Origin: Bacteroidales bacterium
GTDB taxonomy: Bacteria; Bacteroidota; Bacteroidia; Bacteroidales; UBA932
Direction of reading: 5' to 3'
Assembly: GCA_017465225.1 (NCBI GenBank)
Contig: JAFTWQ010000037.1
Coordinates: 1 to 51,980 of the forward strand
DNA: 51,980 nt
A model generated the notes under the pieces. That model did no database searches. It was not told the origin of the DNA and worked only from the letters and a program-made list of their open reading frames with translations. Position 1 is the stretch's first letter; each line of letters begins with the position of its first letter. Shown here piece after piece: positions 24,911 to 32,456 of the stretch. The translations under genes were made by a program, and so were the position numbers.

Positions 24911-25375
24911 TTAGTCCTCATTCATCAGAAGTGTCTTTATCTCCTGTTTGAACTTTTCCTTTCCTCTGGCTCCGATCGTCATTGTCGGGTCGCCATCGAG
25001 AGGGATGTACATGACGGCTGGTATCGAGCTGACATTGAACGCTTTGGCGAGCTCTCTCTCCTTGTCGATGTCGACCTTGTAGATCACGATGTCTCCTTTG
25101 TATTCCTCTGCGAGTTCTTCAAGGATCGGAGCAATCCTCTGGCAAGGCCCGCACCATGAGGCCGTGAAATCCACGATGGCCGGCTTGTCTCCCAGATATG
25201 CCAGCTCCTCGACGGTCATGTCATATACCTTGTCGTTGAATGTTTCGGCATTGAGCTCCACGACTCCTTTTGCCTTTTCCTTTCTTTCTGCGGTCTTTGC
25301 TCCTGCATTACCGCATGCAGCCAGCATGAGCATTGCCGCTACGGCTGCGATGGCAGTCTTGTATATCGCTTTCAT
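24911..25375 (-). CDS. Exported thioredoxin-fold lipoprotein
   Basis: A 154-residue thiol-disulfide oxidoreductase with active site WCGPC in FTASWCGPCQRIAP (about residue 75), followed by KVDIDKERELAKAFNVSSIPAVMY containing the cis-proline. The N-terminus is a lipoprotein signal (MLMLAACGNAG), so it acts outside the cytoplasm, anchored in a membrane, unlike housekeeping TrxA. It lies 22 nt behind the catalase gene and is probably co-transcribed, suggesting a joint oxidative-stress role. The physiological reductant is not visible. Confidence 0.87.
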   Translation of the reverse strand: MKAIYKTAIAAVAAMLMLAACGNAGAKTAERKEKAKGVVELNAETFNDKVYDMTVEELAYLGDKPAIVDFTASWCGPCQRIAPILEELAEEYKGDIVIYKVDIDKERELAKAFNVSSIPAVMYIPLDGDPTMTIGARGKEKFKQEIKTLLMNED

Positions 25376-25397
25376 GTCTTTTATGTTTTATGCAAAT

Positions 25398-26900
25398 CTA
25401 ATAATAAAAATCGTGTTTTTCAGCAGGATCGGGTGCAATCAATGCTTCTTCCAGGCTGATTCCTAATGCGGCAGCCACTCCGGAACCATATGCAGGGTCT
25501 GCCTTGTAGCAGTTCCTGACATGCCTCTGCTTGATGAAGAGCAGGGCGTCGCCCATGGCCCTGGCCGTATTCTCGCATGTAGCCTTCTGATCCTCAGGAC
25601 TCATCAGCCTCCACAGTTTCCCCGGCTGGGTGTAATAGTCATCGTCATATTCCCTTTCGTTGTAATTGTAGGCCGGGCCTCCGTCCATCGGAGGTTCCTT
25701 GAGTTTCGGCGAGTCCTTCCATTCACCGAAACTGTTAGGCTCATATGGTGTCGTGCCTCCGTAATTTCCGTCCGTGCGCATCATTCCGTCGCGATGGTAT
25801 GAATGGAACGGGCATCGTGGCTTGTTGACCGGAATCTCATTGTGGTTGACCCCGAGACGGTATCTCTGGGCATCTCCATATGAGAAAAGCCTTCCCTGAA
25901 GCATCTTGTCAGGTGAGAATCCTATGCCTTCGATGACGTTCATAGGATTGAATGCCGCCTGCTCCACTTCAGCGAAGAAGTTCTCCGGATTGCGGTTCAG
26001 CTCGAGGATGCCGACGTCCATGAGCGGGAAATCCTTATGGTACCATACCTTCGTCAGGTCGAAAGGGTTGATATGATATTCCTTTGCCTGCTCCTCTGTC
26101 ATGAGCTGGATCTGCATCTTCCAGCGAGGATAATCTCCGCGCTCTATCGCTTCATACAGGTCTCTCTGATGTGATTCCCTGTCCTTCGCTATCACAGCTT
26201 CCGCTTCCGCATCAGTCATGTTCATGATGCCCTGGAGCGTGCGGAGATGGAATTTCACCCATGTGCGCTTGTTGTCTTTGTTGATGAAGCTGTAAGTATG
26301 GCTCCCGAATCCATGCATGTGCCTGTATGACAGCGGAATCCCTCGAGGGCTCATTGTGATGGTGACCTGATGGAGCGCTTCCGGAAGTAGGGTCCAGAAA
26401 TCCCAGTTGTTTGTTGCGCTTCTCATTCCTGTGCGTGGGTCTCGCTTGATTGCATGGTTGAGGTCGGGGAATTTGAGCGGGTCACGCAGGAAGAAGACAG
26501 GAGTGTTGTTGCCTACCAGATCCCAGTTGCCGGTGTCAGTATAGAATTTCATGGCAAAGCCTCTGATGTCTCTTTCTGCATCGGCGGCGCCTCTTTCTCC
26601 GGCTACTGTAGAAAACCTTACGAAACATTCGGTCTGCTTTCCGACTTCCGCGAAAATCGATGCTCTGGTCCATTCGGTGATGTCATGGGTGACGGTGAAT
26701 GTCCCGTAGGCTCCCGAGCCTTTTGCATGCATACGCCTTTCCGGAATCACTTCCCGGTCGAAATGTGCCATCTTTTCCATGAACCATGGATCCTGCATGG
26801 TCACAGGTCCGGGGCGTCCGGCAGTCTGGATGTTCTGATTGTCCGCAATCGGTCTTCCGTTGCTGGAAGTCAGTCTGTGGGGATTCTTTTTGTCGTTCAT
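25398..26900 (-). CDS. katA: Monofunctional heme catalase (small-subunit, clade 3)
   Basis: A 500-residue cytoplasmic enzyme that dismutates hydrogen peroxide. Distal heme residues are visible: His58 in [14 protein letters not shown] and the Asn in [12 protein letters not shown]; the proximal heme tyrosine is in [15 protein letters not shown]. Length and lack of a C-terminal flavodoxin-like domain indicate the small-subunit type with NADPH binding. It heads an operon with the exported thioredoxin. The 128-nt divergent spacer to the binding-protein gene shows no TAnnTTTG box on this strand, consistent with an activator-dependent promoter such as OxyR, though no site can be assigned. Confidence 0.93.
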   Translation of the reverse strand: MNDKKNPHRLTSSNGRPIADNQNIQTAGRPGPVTMQDPWFMEKMAHFDREVIPERRMHAKGSGAYGTFTVTHDITEWTRASIFAEVGKQTECFVRFSTVAGERGAADAERDIRGFAMKFYTDTGNWDLVGNNTPVFFLRDPLKFPDLNHAIKRDPRTGMRSATNNWDFWTLLPEALHQVTITMSPRGIPLSYRHMHGFGSHTYSFINKDNKRTWVKFHLRTLQGIMNMTDAEAEAVIAKDRESHQRDLYEAIERGDYPRWKMQIQLMTEEQAKEYHINPFDLTKVWYHKDFPLMDVGILELNRNPENFFAEVEQAAFNPMNVIEGIGFSPDKMLQGRLFSYGDAQRYRLGVNHNEIPVNKPRCPFHSYHRDGMMRTDGNYGGTTPYEPNSFGEWKDSPKLKEPPMDGGPAYNYNEREYDDDYYTQPGKLWRLMSPEDQKATCENTARAMGDALLFIKQRHVRNCYKADPAYGSGVAAALGISLEEALIAPDPAEKHDFYY

Positions 26901-26994
26901 TGTGGATTGATTTTGAGGTTTGTGTCTATATGTTGTCCGTAAATGATTTCTGATCCACAGCTCCGCCTGATTTCAAATCAAATGCCAATTTTAC

Positions 26995-27002
26995 TATCTT
27001 TG
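26995..27002 (+). promoter_or_regulatory. TAnnTTTG -7 box for the binding-protein gene
   Basis: TATCTTTG, 26 nt before the ATG at 27029. Confidence 0.55.
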
Positions 27003-27028
27003 TAAGATATTCACCGGAGTTTCATGGT

Positions 27029-28093
27029 ATGAAAGGACGATTGCTGATATTTATAAGCCTTATGCTGGCATCATGCAGAGGCACGGACAGAAACATAGAG
27101 GAAAATTCTTCCGCCTATGCAAGGTATTTCGACATACTGGACAATCCTGTCCGCGTGGTCGTCATGTCGCCTTATGATGCCGCGGCAGATACATTGATGA
27201 TTGACAGGCCATTGGATAATCTTATCTGCATGTCGTCTTCTCATGTGGCTGCGCTTTCCGCCATAGGAGCAGATTCTGTGATAAAGGCGGTCTCGGGGAT
27301 AAGGTACATTTCTGATCCGGCCATCCGTCAGCGATGGCGTGAGACGGAATCAGGAATGTCAGGGAATCCCTTATATGATATAGGATATGAGGCTGACCTG
27401 GATTATGAGAGGATAATGAAGCTCAAGCCGGATCTTCTTCTTACTTATACGGTTTCAGGTGCTGAACCACAGTATATAATCAAACTCCGTTCTCTCGGCA
27501 TTCCGGTCCTTGTCCTTCATGACCATCTGGAAGACCATCCGCTTGCACGTGCCGAGTATCTGCGGCTTTTTGGAGCATTGACCGGACGTCAACAGCAGGC
27601 AGACTCGCTTTTCAATATCGTCTCCGAGAGATATAATGAATTATGTGATAATGAATTGGAATCTTCAAAGAGGCTGCTTCTGAATATTCCGTATGGTGAT
27701 GCATGGTATATCCCGGGAGGAGAAAGCTATATGGCTCAGCTGGTCCGTGACGCGGGTGGGGAAGTGCTGGGCGCTGTGCCCGGTGCCAGCCGTTCAAGTG
27801 TCATAACAATGGAACAGGCCTACATCCTCTCGCAGGATGCGGACATATGGCTCAATCCCGGACACTGCAGGACGCGTGAAGAACTGTCCCGCATCCATCA
27901 GCTTTTCCCGAAGTTCGGACCTCTTGCCGATGGACTTCCAATATACAACAACACCCTCAGGACAACGCCCGAGGGTGGTAATGATTTCTGGGAATCCGGT
28001 GCTGTCCGTCCCGATCTGATCCTTGAGGACCTCCGGAATATCATCTCCGGCAATCAGCCTGACAGCCTGAATTATTATATAAAGGTGGATTAG
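27029..28093 (+). CDS. ABC-type Fe-siderophore/cobalamin-like substrate-binding lipoprotein (orphan)
   Basis: A 354-residue periplasmic binding protein of the class III (helical backbone, BtuF/FhuD) fold. The lipoprotein signal ends LMLASC (Cys16). Family features include PLDNLICMSSSHVAALSAIGA, DYERIMKLKPDLLLTY, the linker region GIPVLVLHDHLEDHPLARAEYLRLFGALTG and GGEVLGAVPGAS. Such proteins deliver chelated iron, heme or cobamides to an ABC permease; none is encoded beside it, nor a TonB receptor, so it either serves a system elsewhere or has a separate scavenging role. It is convergent, with a 6-nt gap, with the DUF2442 gene. Confidence 0.82.
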   Translation: MKGRLLIFISLMLASCRGTDRNIEENSSAYARYFDILDNPVRVVVMSPYDAAADTLMIDRPLDNLICMSSSHVAALSAIGADSVIKAVSGIRYISDPAIRQRWRETESGMSGNPLYDIGYEADLDYERIMKLKPDLLLTYTVSGAEPQYIIKLRSLGIPVLVLHDHLEDHPLARAEYLRLFGALTGRQQQADSLFNIVSERYNELCDNELESSKRLLLNIPYGDAWYIPGGESYMAQLVRDAGGEVLGAVPGASRSSVITMEQAYILSQDADIWLNPGHCRTREELSRIHQLFPKFGPLADGLPIYNNTLRTTPEGGNDFWESGAVRPDLILEDLRNIISGNQPDSLNYYIKVD

Positions 28094-28099
28094 AAGGGA

Positions 28100-28357
28100 T
28101 TATGCAACGATTCCGTTGTATAGCTGCATGAGTGGAAAAATCATATCCCAGTTCTTCCCCCAAACGACATTGCCATTCTCAATGGTAAATTTCTTGAAGT
28201 TTTTAGGCTCGATATAGCGATTGTATTGCGGGTGTGGGTTATCAAGGATAAATGGTTCGAAATCCACAATTCGGGATGTACCATCGCTGAAGAATAAACG
28301 GAGGGTCAATCCTCCGGTATATTCAGCCCGTTCAATGTAAATTCGAGTGGTTTCCAT
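28100..28357 (-). CDS. DUF2442 protein
   Basis: Start chosen at the ATG at 28357 (85 residues); the longer frame overlaps the upstream gene. The sequence METTRIYIERAEYTGGLTLRL followed by FSDGTSRIVDFEPFI matches the DUF2442 pattern of small beta-rich proteins that convert sequence identity into no known enzyme activity. It lies 7 nt downstream of the DUF4160 gene, the commonest partner of this family, and the pair is often seen beside mobile or addiction modules. Function unknown. Confidence 0.8.
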   Translation of the reverse strand: METTRIYIERAEYTGGLTLRLFFSDGTSRIVDFEPFILDNPHPQYNRYIEPKNFKKFTIENGNVVWGKNWDMIFPLMQLYNGIVA

Positions 28358-28364
28358 TTTTCTG

Positions 28365-28670
28365 TCATTTAACTTTTTTCGTAATCTGTGTACAACGAAC
28401 CCTTTTCTTAAGTACAAAGAAGTTCATCCACTTCTCCACAATATTCTTATAGTATGCCCTGATGAAATCTTCGGCAGTCTTAGCATCTTTTTCTCCAAGT
28501 GGCTCATATCCGGCTTCAGCACGCGATCGGATCTCCACTAAATCTCCATCCATCAGTATAAGCTCGAATACAGTCTGCTGTCCACTCTTTGTAACATGGA
28601 CATGTATGGGTTCATGTTCATTTGAGAAAAAGAAAAAAATGAATCCGAAGTATTCGTAAATCTTTGGCAT
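28365..28670 (-). CDS. DUF4160 protein
   Basis: A 101-residue protein with the DUF4160 core MPKIYEYFGFIFFFFSNEHEPIHVHV, where the EHEPIHVHV stretch has clustered His and Glu that could bind metal or form an active site. The C-terminus after residue 85 is basic (KKRVRCTQITKKVK). It is the first gene of a two-gene operon with DUF2442, from a TATATTTG box at 28693-28700. The pair is a candidate toxin-antitoxin-like module; neither member has a proven role that I know of. Confidence 0.8.
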   Translation of the reverse strand: MPKIYEYFGFIFFFFSNEHEPIHVHVTKSGQQTVFELILMDGDLVEIRSRAEAGYEPLGEKDAKTAEDFIRAYYKNIVEKWMNFFVLKKRVRCTQITKKVK

Positions 28671-28692
28671 TTCACAATTTATTGTTCAAAGG

Positions 28693-28700
28693 CAAATATA
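28693..28700 (-). promoter_or_regulatory. TAnnTTTG -7 box for the DUF4160-DUF2442 pair
   Basis: TATATTTG on the minus strand, 22 nt before the DUF4160 start. Between here and 28912 the sequence is AT-rich and I see no gene. Confidence 0.5.
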
Positions 28701-28912
28701 CAAAAATTCTGCAAATTGAGTAGAATCATCTACAAAACCAGTTCTGTATTTTGATATTTTCTTACTATGCTTTATTGAAGTCAGCTCTATGACCGGATCT
28801 TTACGGACATTCTATGGGTGGTGTAATTAAGTGAGCTCGCATTCGTAAAAGATATTACTATGTTATTTGAGAAGATTGTCCGTGTGCGAAAATAGAGTTC
28901 GTTAAGCCCGTT

Positions 28913-28920
28913 TACCTTTG
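28913..28920 (+). promoter_or_regulatory. TAnnTTTG -7 box for the 44-residue acidic protein
   Basis: TACCTTTG, 39 nt before the ATG at 28960. Confidence 0.5.
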
Positions 28921-28959
28921 CAGACAGATACTAAGTTTAACCCTCAAAAATGTAAAGCT

Positions 28960-29094
28960 ATGGGATATTACGATGACGACGAGACTTATGAACAGTACAA
29001 CGGCACATATGTGCAGGATGTTGAAGGATGGAGCGATCAGATGATTGACGATGCTCTTGATGGGGAACCTGATGCATATTGGAATATAGACTGA
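28960..29094 (+). CDS. 44-residue acidic small protein, Bacteroidetes-type
   Basis: An ATG at 28960 opens a 44-codon frame ending in TGA at 29092-29094. The product begins MGYYDDDETYEQYNGTYVQD, continues with a GWSDQMIDDA segment, and ends GEPDAYWNID. The NGTYxQDxxGWSD...DPDAYWNID-like pattern is one I recognise from small hypothetical proteins of Bacteroidales. It has its own promoter. With about fifteen Asp or Glu and almost no basic residues it cannot bind DNA directly; a nucleic-acid mimic or regulator is only a guess. Confidence 0.65.
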   Translation: MGYYDDDETYEQYNGTYVQDVEGWSDQMIDDALDGEPDAYWNID

Positions 29095-29196
29095 TTTATA
29101 TACCTAATTAACTATACATATGCGTTCCTAAGGTAATATAAAAAGAAATAATACTCATGACAAAGAATAACATCAGCATTTTACTTCCTGTGTAAG

Positions 29197-29509
29197 CTTC
29201 CCCTTTTTCCGCAAGGCCTTTGAGGCTTACTACACAGTATTGATTGAGTTGTTCTGGAGTAAGGAACGGATAATGGAAGTATATCTCAATATCGCTGAAA
29301 CCGGTAGGGGACTCTTCGGAGTGGAAGCGGCTTCATGGGAGTACTTCGGAATACCGTCGTCTGAACTTACCTTGTCAGATGCAACAGGTCTTGCCTGCTG
29401 TCTGCCAAAGCCCCTTGCCAGAACACCCGACATAATCTCTCGTATAATGCCGAAATATAAGGAGACGATGGTCCGGAGAGCTTTGATGACTCCGTATGTC
29501 GTTTTATAA
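29197..29509 (+). pseudogene. mtgA: 3' fragment of monofunctional peptidoglycan transglycosylase (mtgA)
   Basis: The frame from about 29198 encodes FFRKAFEAYYTVLIELFWSK and then RIMEVYLNIAETGRGLFGVEAA, which is the C-terminal half of the GT51 transglycosylase MtgA. The N-terminal half, with the membrane anchor and the catalytic glutamate motif, is absent: upstream in this frame is unrelated sequence and a TAA at 29168-29170. The remaining piece is intact to its own stop at 29507-29509. It is therefore a truncated remnant and should be inactive; a TTG at 29240 could start translation but would give a non-functional 89-residue piece. Confidence 0.8.
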
Positions 29510-29553
29510 TTCCTTTATTGCTTGCTTTAAACTGATCAGGACATCAAAATATA

Positions 29554-29593
29554 TACCCGTAATGATACAGCCTATGTTGTACCATTACGGGTA
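29554..29593. terminator. Hairpin at the end of the dnaN operon
   Basis: TACCCGTAATGATAC (29554-29568) pairs with GTACCATTACGGGTA (29579-29593), 15 positions with one mismatch, 10-nt loop. On the minus strand it is followed by TATATATTTT, which suits termination of the operon ending at 29619. Confidence 0.65.
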
Positions 29594-29618
29594 ATTGGTC
29601 TCAGGTGATAGTGTTCGT

Positions 29619-30206
29619 CTAGAATATCACCTTCATATCGTAAAGCTCATTTTCGCAGTATGTGGCTTTGAACGCGACTTCTCCTTCCTGTCTTGAGGCA
29701 AGGGGACAGACAGGCGTAAGCTCGACGGCAACAAAGTCACCGATACGCAGCGAAGTGAGGCGGGATGCCTTGCATACGGCGTCTTCAACCATCTCTTTCA
29801 ATGGGGATTCTGACGGGGCCATGCCTCTTGCGAATGCCACTCTCGGAAAGCCGAAGACGGTCTCTCCGTTTTTCTTTACCTCATATACATTGTCGCTGCC
29901 CTCCATCACCACTGGGTTGTAGAGCGGAGCAGGGAGGAGTGACGAGTGGTCGACGCATGATGTGAATGCGGTCTCTCCCTGATTGCAGTACATGAGCGCT
30001 CCGAAATTGAAGGCGTCGTAGTAGCGTGAGGCGAACTTCTCGCCGATGCATTTGCCAGCCTTGCTGATACGGACAAAGATGATCGGAGCCCAGTTGATTT
30101 CGTCAATGCAGTCAGGGACATAGAAATCCTTGTTCTCCCTTTCCCATGTCGTGTCCGGACGGCAATAGCAAAGCTCGCTTCCGAATGGCTTTACAATTAT
30201 GTTCAT
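29619..30206 (-). CDS. Divergent fumarylacetoacetate-hydrolase-like protein, probably catalytically dead
   Basis: A 195-residue protein I do not recognise by name. The segment RPDTTWERENKDFYVPDC and the following IIFVRISKAGKCIGEKFASRYYDAFNFGA align by eye with the FAH-family pattern KPDSALLKxGKPFFIPDF ... ELVVRIxxxGKxIxERFAHRYYDAVTVGID seen in Bacteroidetes. The metal-binding Glu pair of that family (YExEL) is replaced by WAPII, and the later GSAA segment is not evident, so enzyme activity is unlikely. Its start overlaps the exonuclease stop by one base (TGATG), so it is translationally coupled into the dnaN operon. Confidence in the fold assignment is moderate. Confidence 0.5.
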   Translation of the reverse strand: MNIIVKPFGSELCYCRPDTTWERENKDFYVPDCIDEINWAPIIFVRISKAGKCIGEKFASRYYDAFNFGALMYCNQGETAFTSCVDHSSLLPAPLYNPVVMEGSDNVYEVKKNGETVFGFPRVAFARGMAPSESPLKEMVEDAVCKASRLTSLRIGDFVAVELTPVCPLASRQEGEVAFKATYCENELYDMKVIF

Positions 30207-31129
30207 CAGTCTTCCTCCTGTGAAAACAGACTTCCAAGTTCCTCAAACGGGGTGTAGCCCTTTGTGCGAGGTACAAATGTCGTTGTCTTCTTCTTTTCAG
30301 CGACAGCAGCCTTCTTCTCTGCCTCGAACTGCGCTTTCAGCTGTGCGAACTGACGCTTTGTGTCGAGGGTGAAGTCGCCGTTGTCGATCCATGCGAAATA
30401 TGACGGTTCGCTGAAATACACCTCGCGCGCGGTCTTGCCTTTGTGCTTTCCGAAGCTGACAGTCGGCTCGTCCTTGTCGTTGAGGATGAGTCTTCCGGCA
30501 TAGTCCACGGTCCTCTGCTTGGTCGAGAATTTCGCAAGCTTGTCGATGTTGTTCTCGATGCGCGGGTCTCCCGCATATCTGTCAAGCTGGCCCTTGAGCA
30601 CTTCATATGTGGCAAGCGTATCTGCCTCTGCAGCATGAGCGTTTTCCAGCTCCAGTCCGCAATAGAAGAGGTACGCGGCCTTAAGTGTACGTGGTTCCAT
30701 TGCGTGGAAGATGTTCTGTACATCAACCATCTTCATAGCATGGAGGTCGATTGCAGGCTGCTTGTCGGTGTATCTGCGTACTCTTTCGATCTCTTCCGCA
30801 AGCATCGGAAGATCGAATTTAGCCGAGTTGAATCCGGCGAGGTCGCTGCCTTCAAGCCACTCTACGACTTCTTCCGAAATCTGATAGAATGTCGGCTCGT
30901 TCGCGAGGTCTTCTGCGGAGATTCCATGTACTGCCTGGGCAGACGGGTTGATCGCTCTCTGGCACTGACGCTCATAGTCCCAAGGCTTTACCCTCCATGT
31001 CTTTACTCTCTGCTCTCCTCCTGGAAGTATCTTGACAAAGCAGAGCTCAATGATCGAGTCTGACGCGATATTGAGCCCTGTGCTTTCTATGTCGAAAAAT
31101 AATAATGGTCTTTCGAGATTAAGTTCCAT
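30206..31129 (-). CDS. DnaQ-like 3'-5' exonuclease with C-terminal extension
   Basis: A 307-residue DEDDh exonuclease, start chosen at the ATG at 31129, two nt after the dnaN stop; a longer frame runs back inside dnaN and is not coding. Motif I is FFDIESTGLN (about 10-19), motif II is DLAGFNSAKFDLPML (about 100-115) and the DEDDh histidine and aspartate are in HAAEADTLATYEVL. The C-terminal part holds a second conserved module, SFGKHKGKTAREVYF with PSYFAWIDNGDF, found in many Bacteroidetes homologues. Position beside the clamp suggests proofreading or repair at the replisome. Confidence 0.88.
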   Translation of the reverse strand: MELNLERPLLFFDIESTGLNIASDSIIELCFVKILPGGEQRVKTWRVKPWDYERQCQRAINPSAQAVHGISAEDLANEPTFYQISEEVVEWLEGSDLAGFNSAKFDLPMLAEEIERVRRYTDKQPAIDLHAMKMVDVQNIFHAMEPRTLKAAYLFYCGLELENAHAAEADTLATYEVLKGQLDRYAGDPRIENNIDKLAKFSTKQRTVDYAGRLILNDKDEPTVSFGKHKGKTAREVYFSEPSYFAWIDNGDFTLDTKRQFAQLKAQFEAEKKAAVAEKKKTTTFVPRTKGYTPFEELGSLFSQEED

Positions 31130-31131
31130 GA

Positions 31132-32253
31132 TCAGCTTATCATGATAGGCATAATGATTCCACAAATCTTCTCGCTCTCCTCCTCGTCCTCTGCAGGTAC
31201 GACGAGTGCTGCACGCTTGCTGTCGAGGAACTTCATCACGAGCTCTCCGCAGTTCATGTTCGAGAGGATCTCGATGATGAATGGAGACTTGAATCCGATG
31301 GTGAGGTCTTCTCCGTCGTACTGGCACTGCATTGTCTCATGTGCGGCGATAGAGAATCCGAGGTCCTGTGCAGATACCATGAGGCTTCCGCTCTTGAGGT
31401 CAAACTTGATGTGGTTCGATGCCTTGTTTGAGCAGACAGATACACGGCGTACTGTGTTGAGGAGCTGCACGCGGTTGATTCTCAGGATGTTCGAGTTGTT
31501 CTGAGGGATCACGTCGCGGTATTTAGGGTATTTGCCGACTACGAGGCGGCAGATGACCATTGTGTTGCCGAATCTGAATACGGCGTTCTTTGAGTCGAAT
31601 GAAATCTCGACAGTCTCCGCATCCTTGCCGATGATGGCCTTGAGGATGGCTGCCGGCTTCTTGTGAAGGATGAATGATGCCTTTTCCGAGGCGTTCACGT
31701 CTGCTGTGGTGTAGCAGATGAGCTTGTGTGAGTCGGAAGCTACGAGAGTTGTCGATGCGAGGTCGATGTCGAAGAGGATACCGTTCATTGCAGGACGGAT
31801 CTCGTCATCGGCTGTTGCGTAGATTGTGCTTGAAATACCGTCCACGAGGCTCTGTGCCGGGAACTGGAGGGTCACGGCTGTATCATCAGTGCCTGTGATC
31901 TCCGGGTAATCCTCTGCAGGGAAGTAAGGGAGTGTAGACTCTCCGCTTGCCCAGCTGCATACGAATGAGCTGTCGCTTGAAGTGCTGATAGTGAGTGGCT
32001 GGTCAGGAAGCTCCTTGAGGAGGTCCATCATGTGCTTTGCAGGCACGGCGATCCTGCCCTCTTCAGCAGTATTCTCTACTTCGATCTGAGTCTTGAGGGT
32101 GAGCTCCGAATCCGAAGCGGTGATCTCAAGCATGTTTCCCTTAAGGTCGAACAGGAAGTTCTCAAGGATTGGGAGCGGAGACTTTGCCGGAATGGCCTTT
32201 GCAACAGCCATTACTCCTCTGAGCAGCTCTGAACTTGAAATGATAAGTTTCAT
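31132..32253 (-). CDS. dnaN: DNA polymerase III beta subunit (sliding clamp)
   Basis: A 373-residue protein forming the ring-shaped processivity clamp. It starts MKLIISSSELLRGVMAVAKAI and has the three-domain clamp layout, including PLPILENFLFDLKGNMLEITASDSEL in domain I and the C-terminal GIIMPIMIS. It heads an operon with the DnaQ-like exonuclease and the FAH-like protein. A TATATTTG box at 32319-32326 precedes it by 65 nt. It is not near dnaA or oriC signals here, as is usual in Bacteroidales. Confidence 0.95.
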   Translation of the reverse strand: MKLIISSSELLRGVMAVAKAIPAKSPLPILENFLFDLKGNMLEITASDSELTLKTQIEVENTAEEGRIAVPAKHMMDLLKELPDQPLTISTSSDSSFVCSWASGESTLPYFPAEDYPEITGTDDTAVTLQFPAQSLVDGISSTIYATADDEIRPAMNGILFDIDLASTTLVASDSHKLICYTTADVNASEKASFILHKKPAAILKAIIGKDAETVEISFDSKNAVFRFGNTMVICRLVVGKYPKYRDVIPQNNSNILRINRVQLLNTVRRVSVCSNKASNHIKFDLKSGSLMVSAQDLGFSIAAHETMQCQYDGEDLTIGFKSPFIIEILSNMNCGELVMKFLDSKRAALVVPAEDEEESEKICGIIMPIMIS

Positions 32254-32318
32254 GGTTTATAGTGTTTATTGTATATTCATGTCTTGTGCGGCAGAAACAT
32301 TACCGCATATTAAGTGAA

Positions 32319-32326
32319 CAAATATA
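32319..32326 (-). promoter_or_regulatory. TAnnTTTG -7 box for the dnaN operon
   Basis: TATATTTG on the minus strand. The 203-nt divergent spacer to degP holds both promoters and no gene. Confidence 0.55.
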
Positions 32327-32419
32327 GAAAATTTTTCCGAGCCATTGGCATATTTTTTGATTTTTTCACCCAGGTATTTGAATTGTGACAGAAGTGTCAG
32401 CAAAAACCACGCACGAACC

Positions 32420-32427
32420 TACATTTG
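32420..32427 (+). promoter_or_regulatory. TAnnTTTG -7 box for the degP operon
   Basis: TACATTTG, 29 nt before the ATG at 32457. Confidence 0.55.
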
Positions 32428-32456
32428 TTGAATAATAATTTTTACAGACAGAAAAT

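Noticed and set aside
26901-26959. TGTGGAT/ATCCACA inverted repeat upstream of catalase as an OxyR site
   Set aside because: Seven-bp arms separated by 45 nt are likely by chance and do not match an OxyR spacing.
29159-29197. 12-codon frame ATGACAAAG..TAA before the mtgA fragment
   Set aside because: Too short and without any supporting signal to call a gene or leader peptide.
30443-31063. 206-codon open frame opposite the exonuclease gene
   Set aside because: Antisense shadow of a conserved gene, with no recognisable motif.
31130-31327. Upstream extension of the DnaQ-like exonuclease frame into dnaN
   Set aside because: The extra 66 residues are an arginine- and histidine-rich out-of-frame reading of dnaN; the ATG at 31129 starts exactly at the conserved domain.
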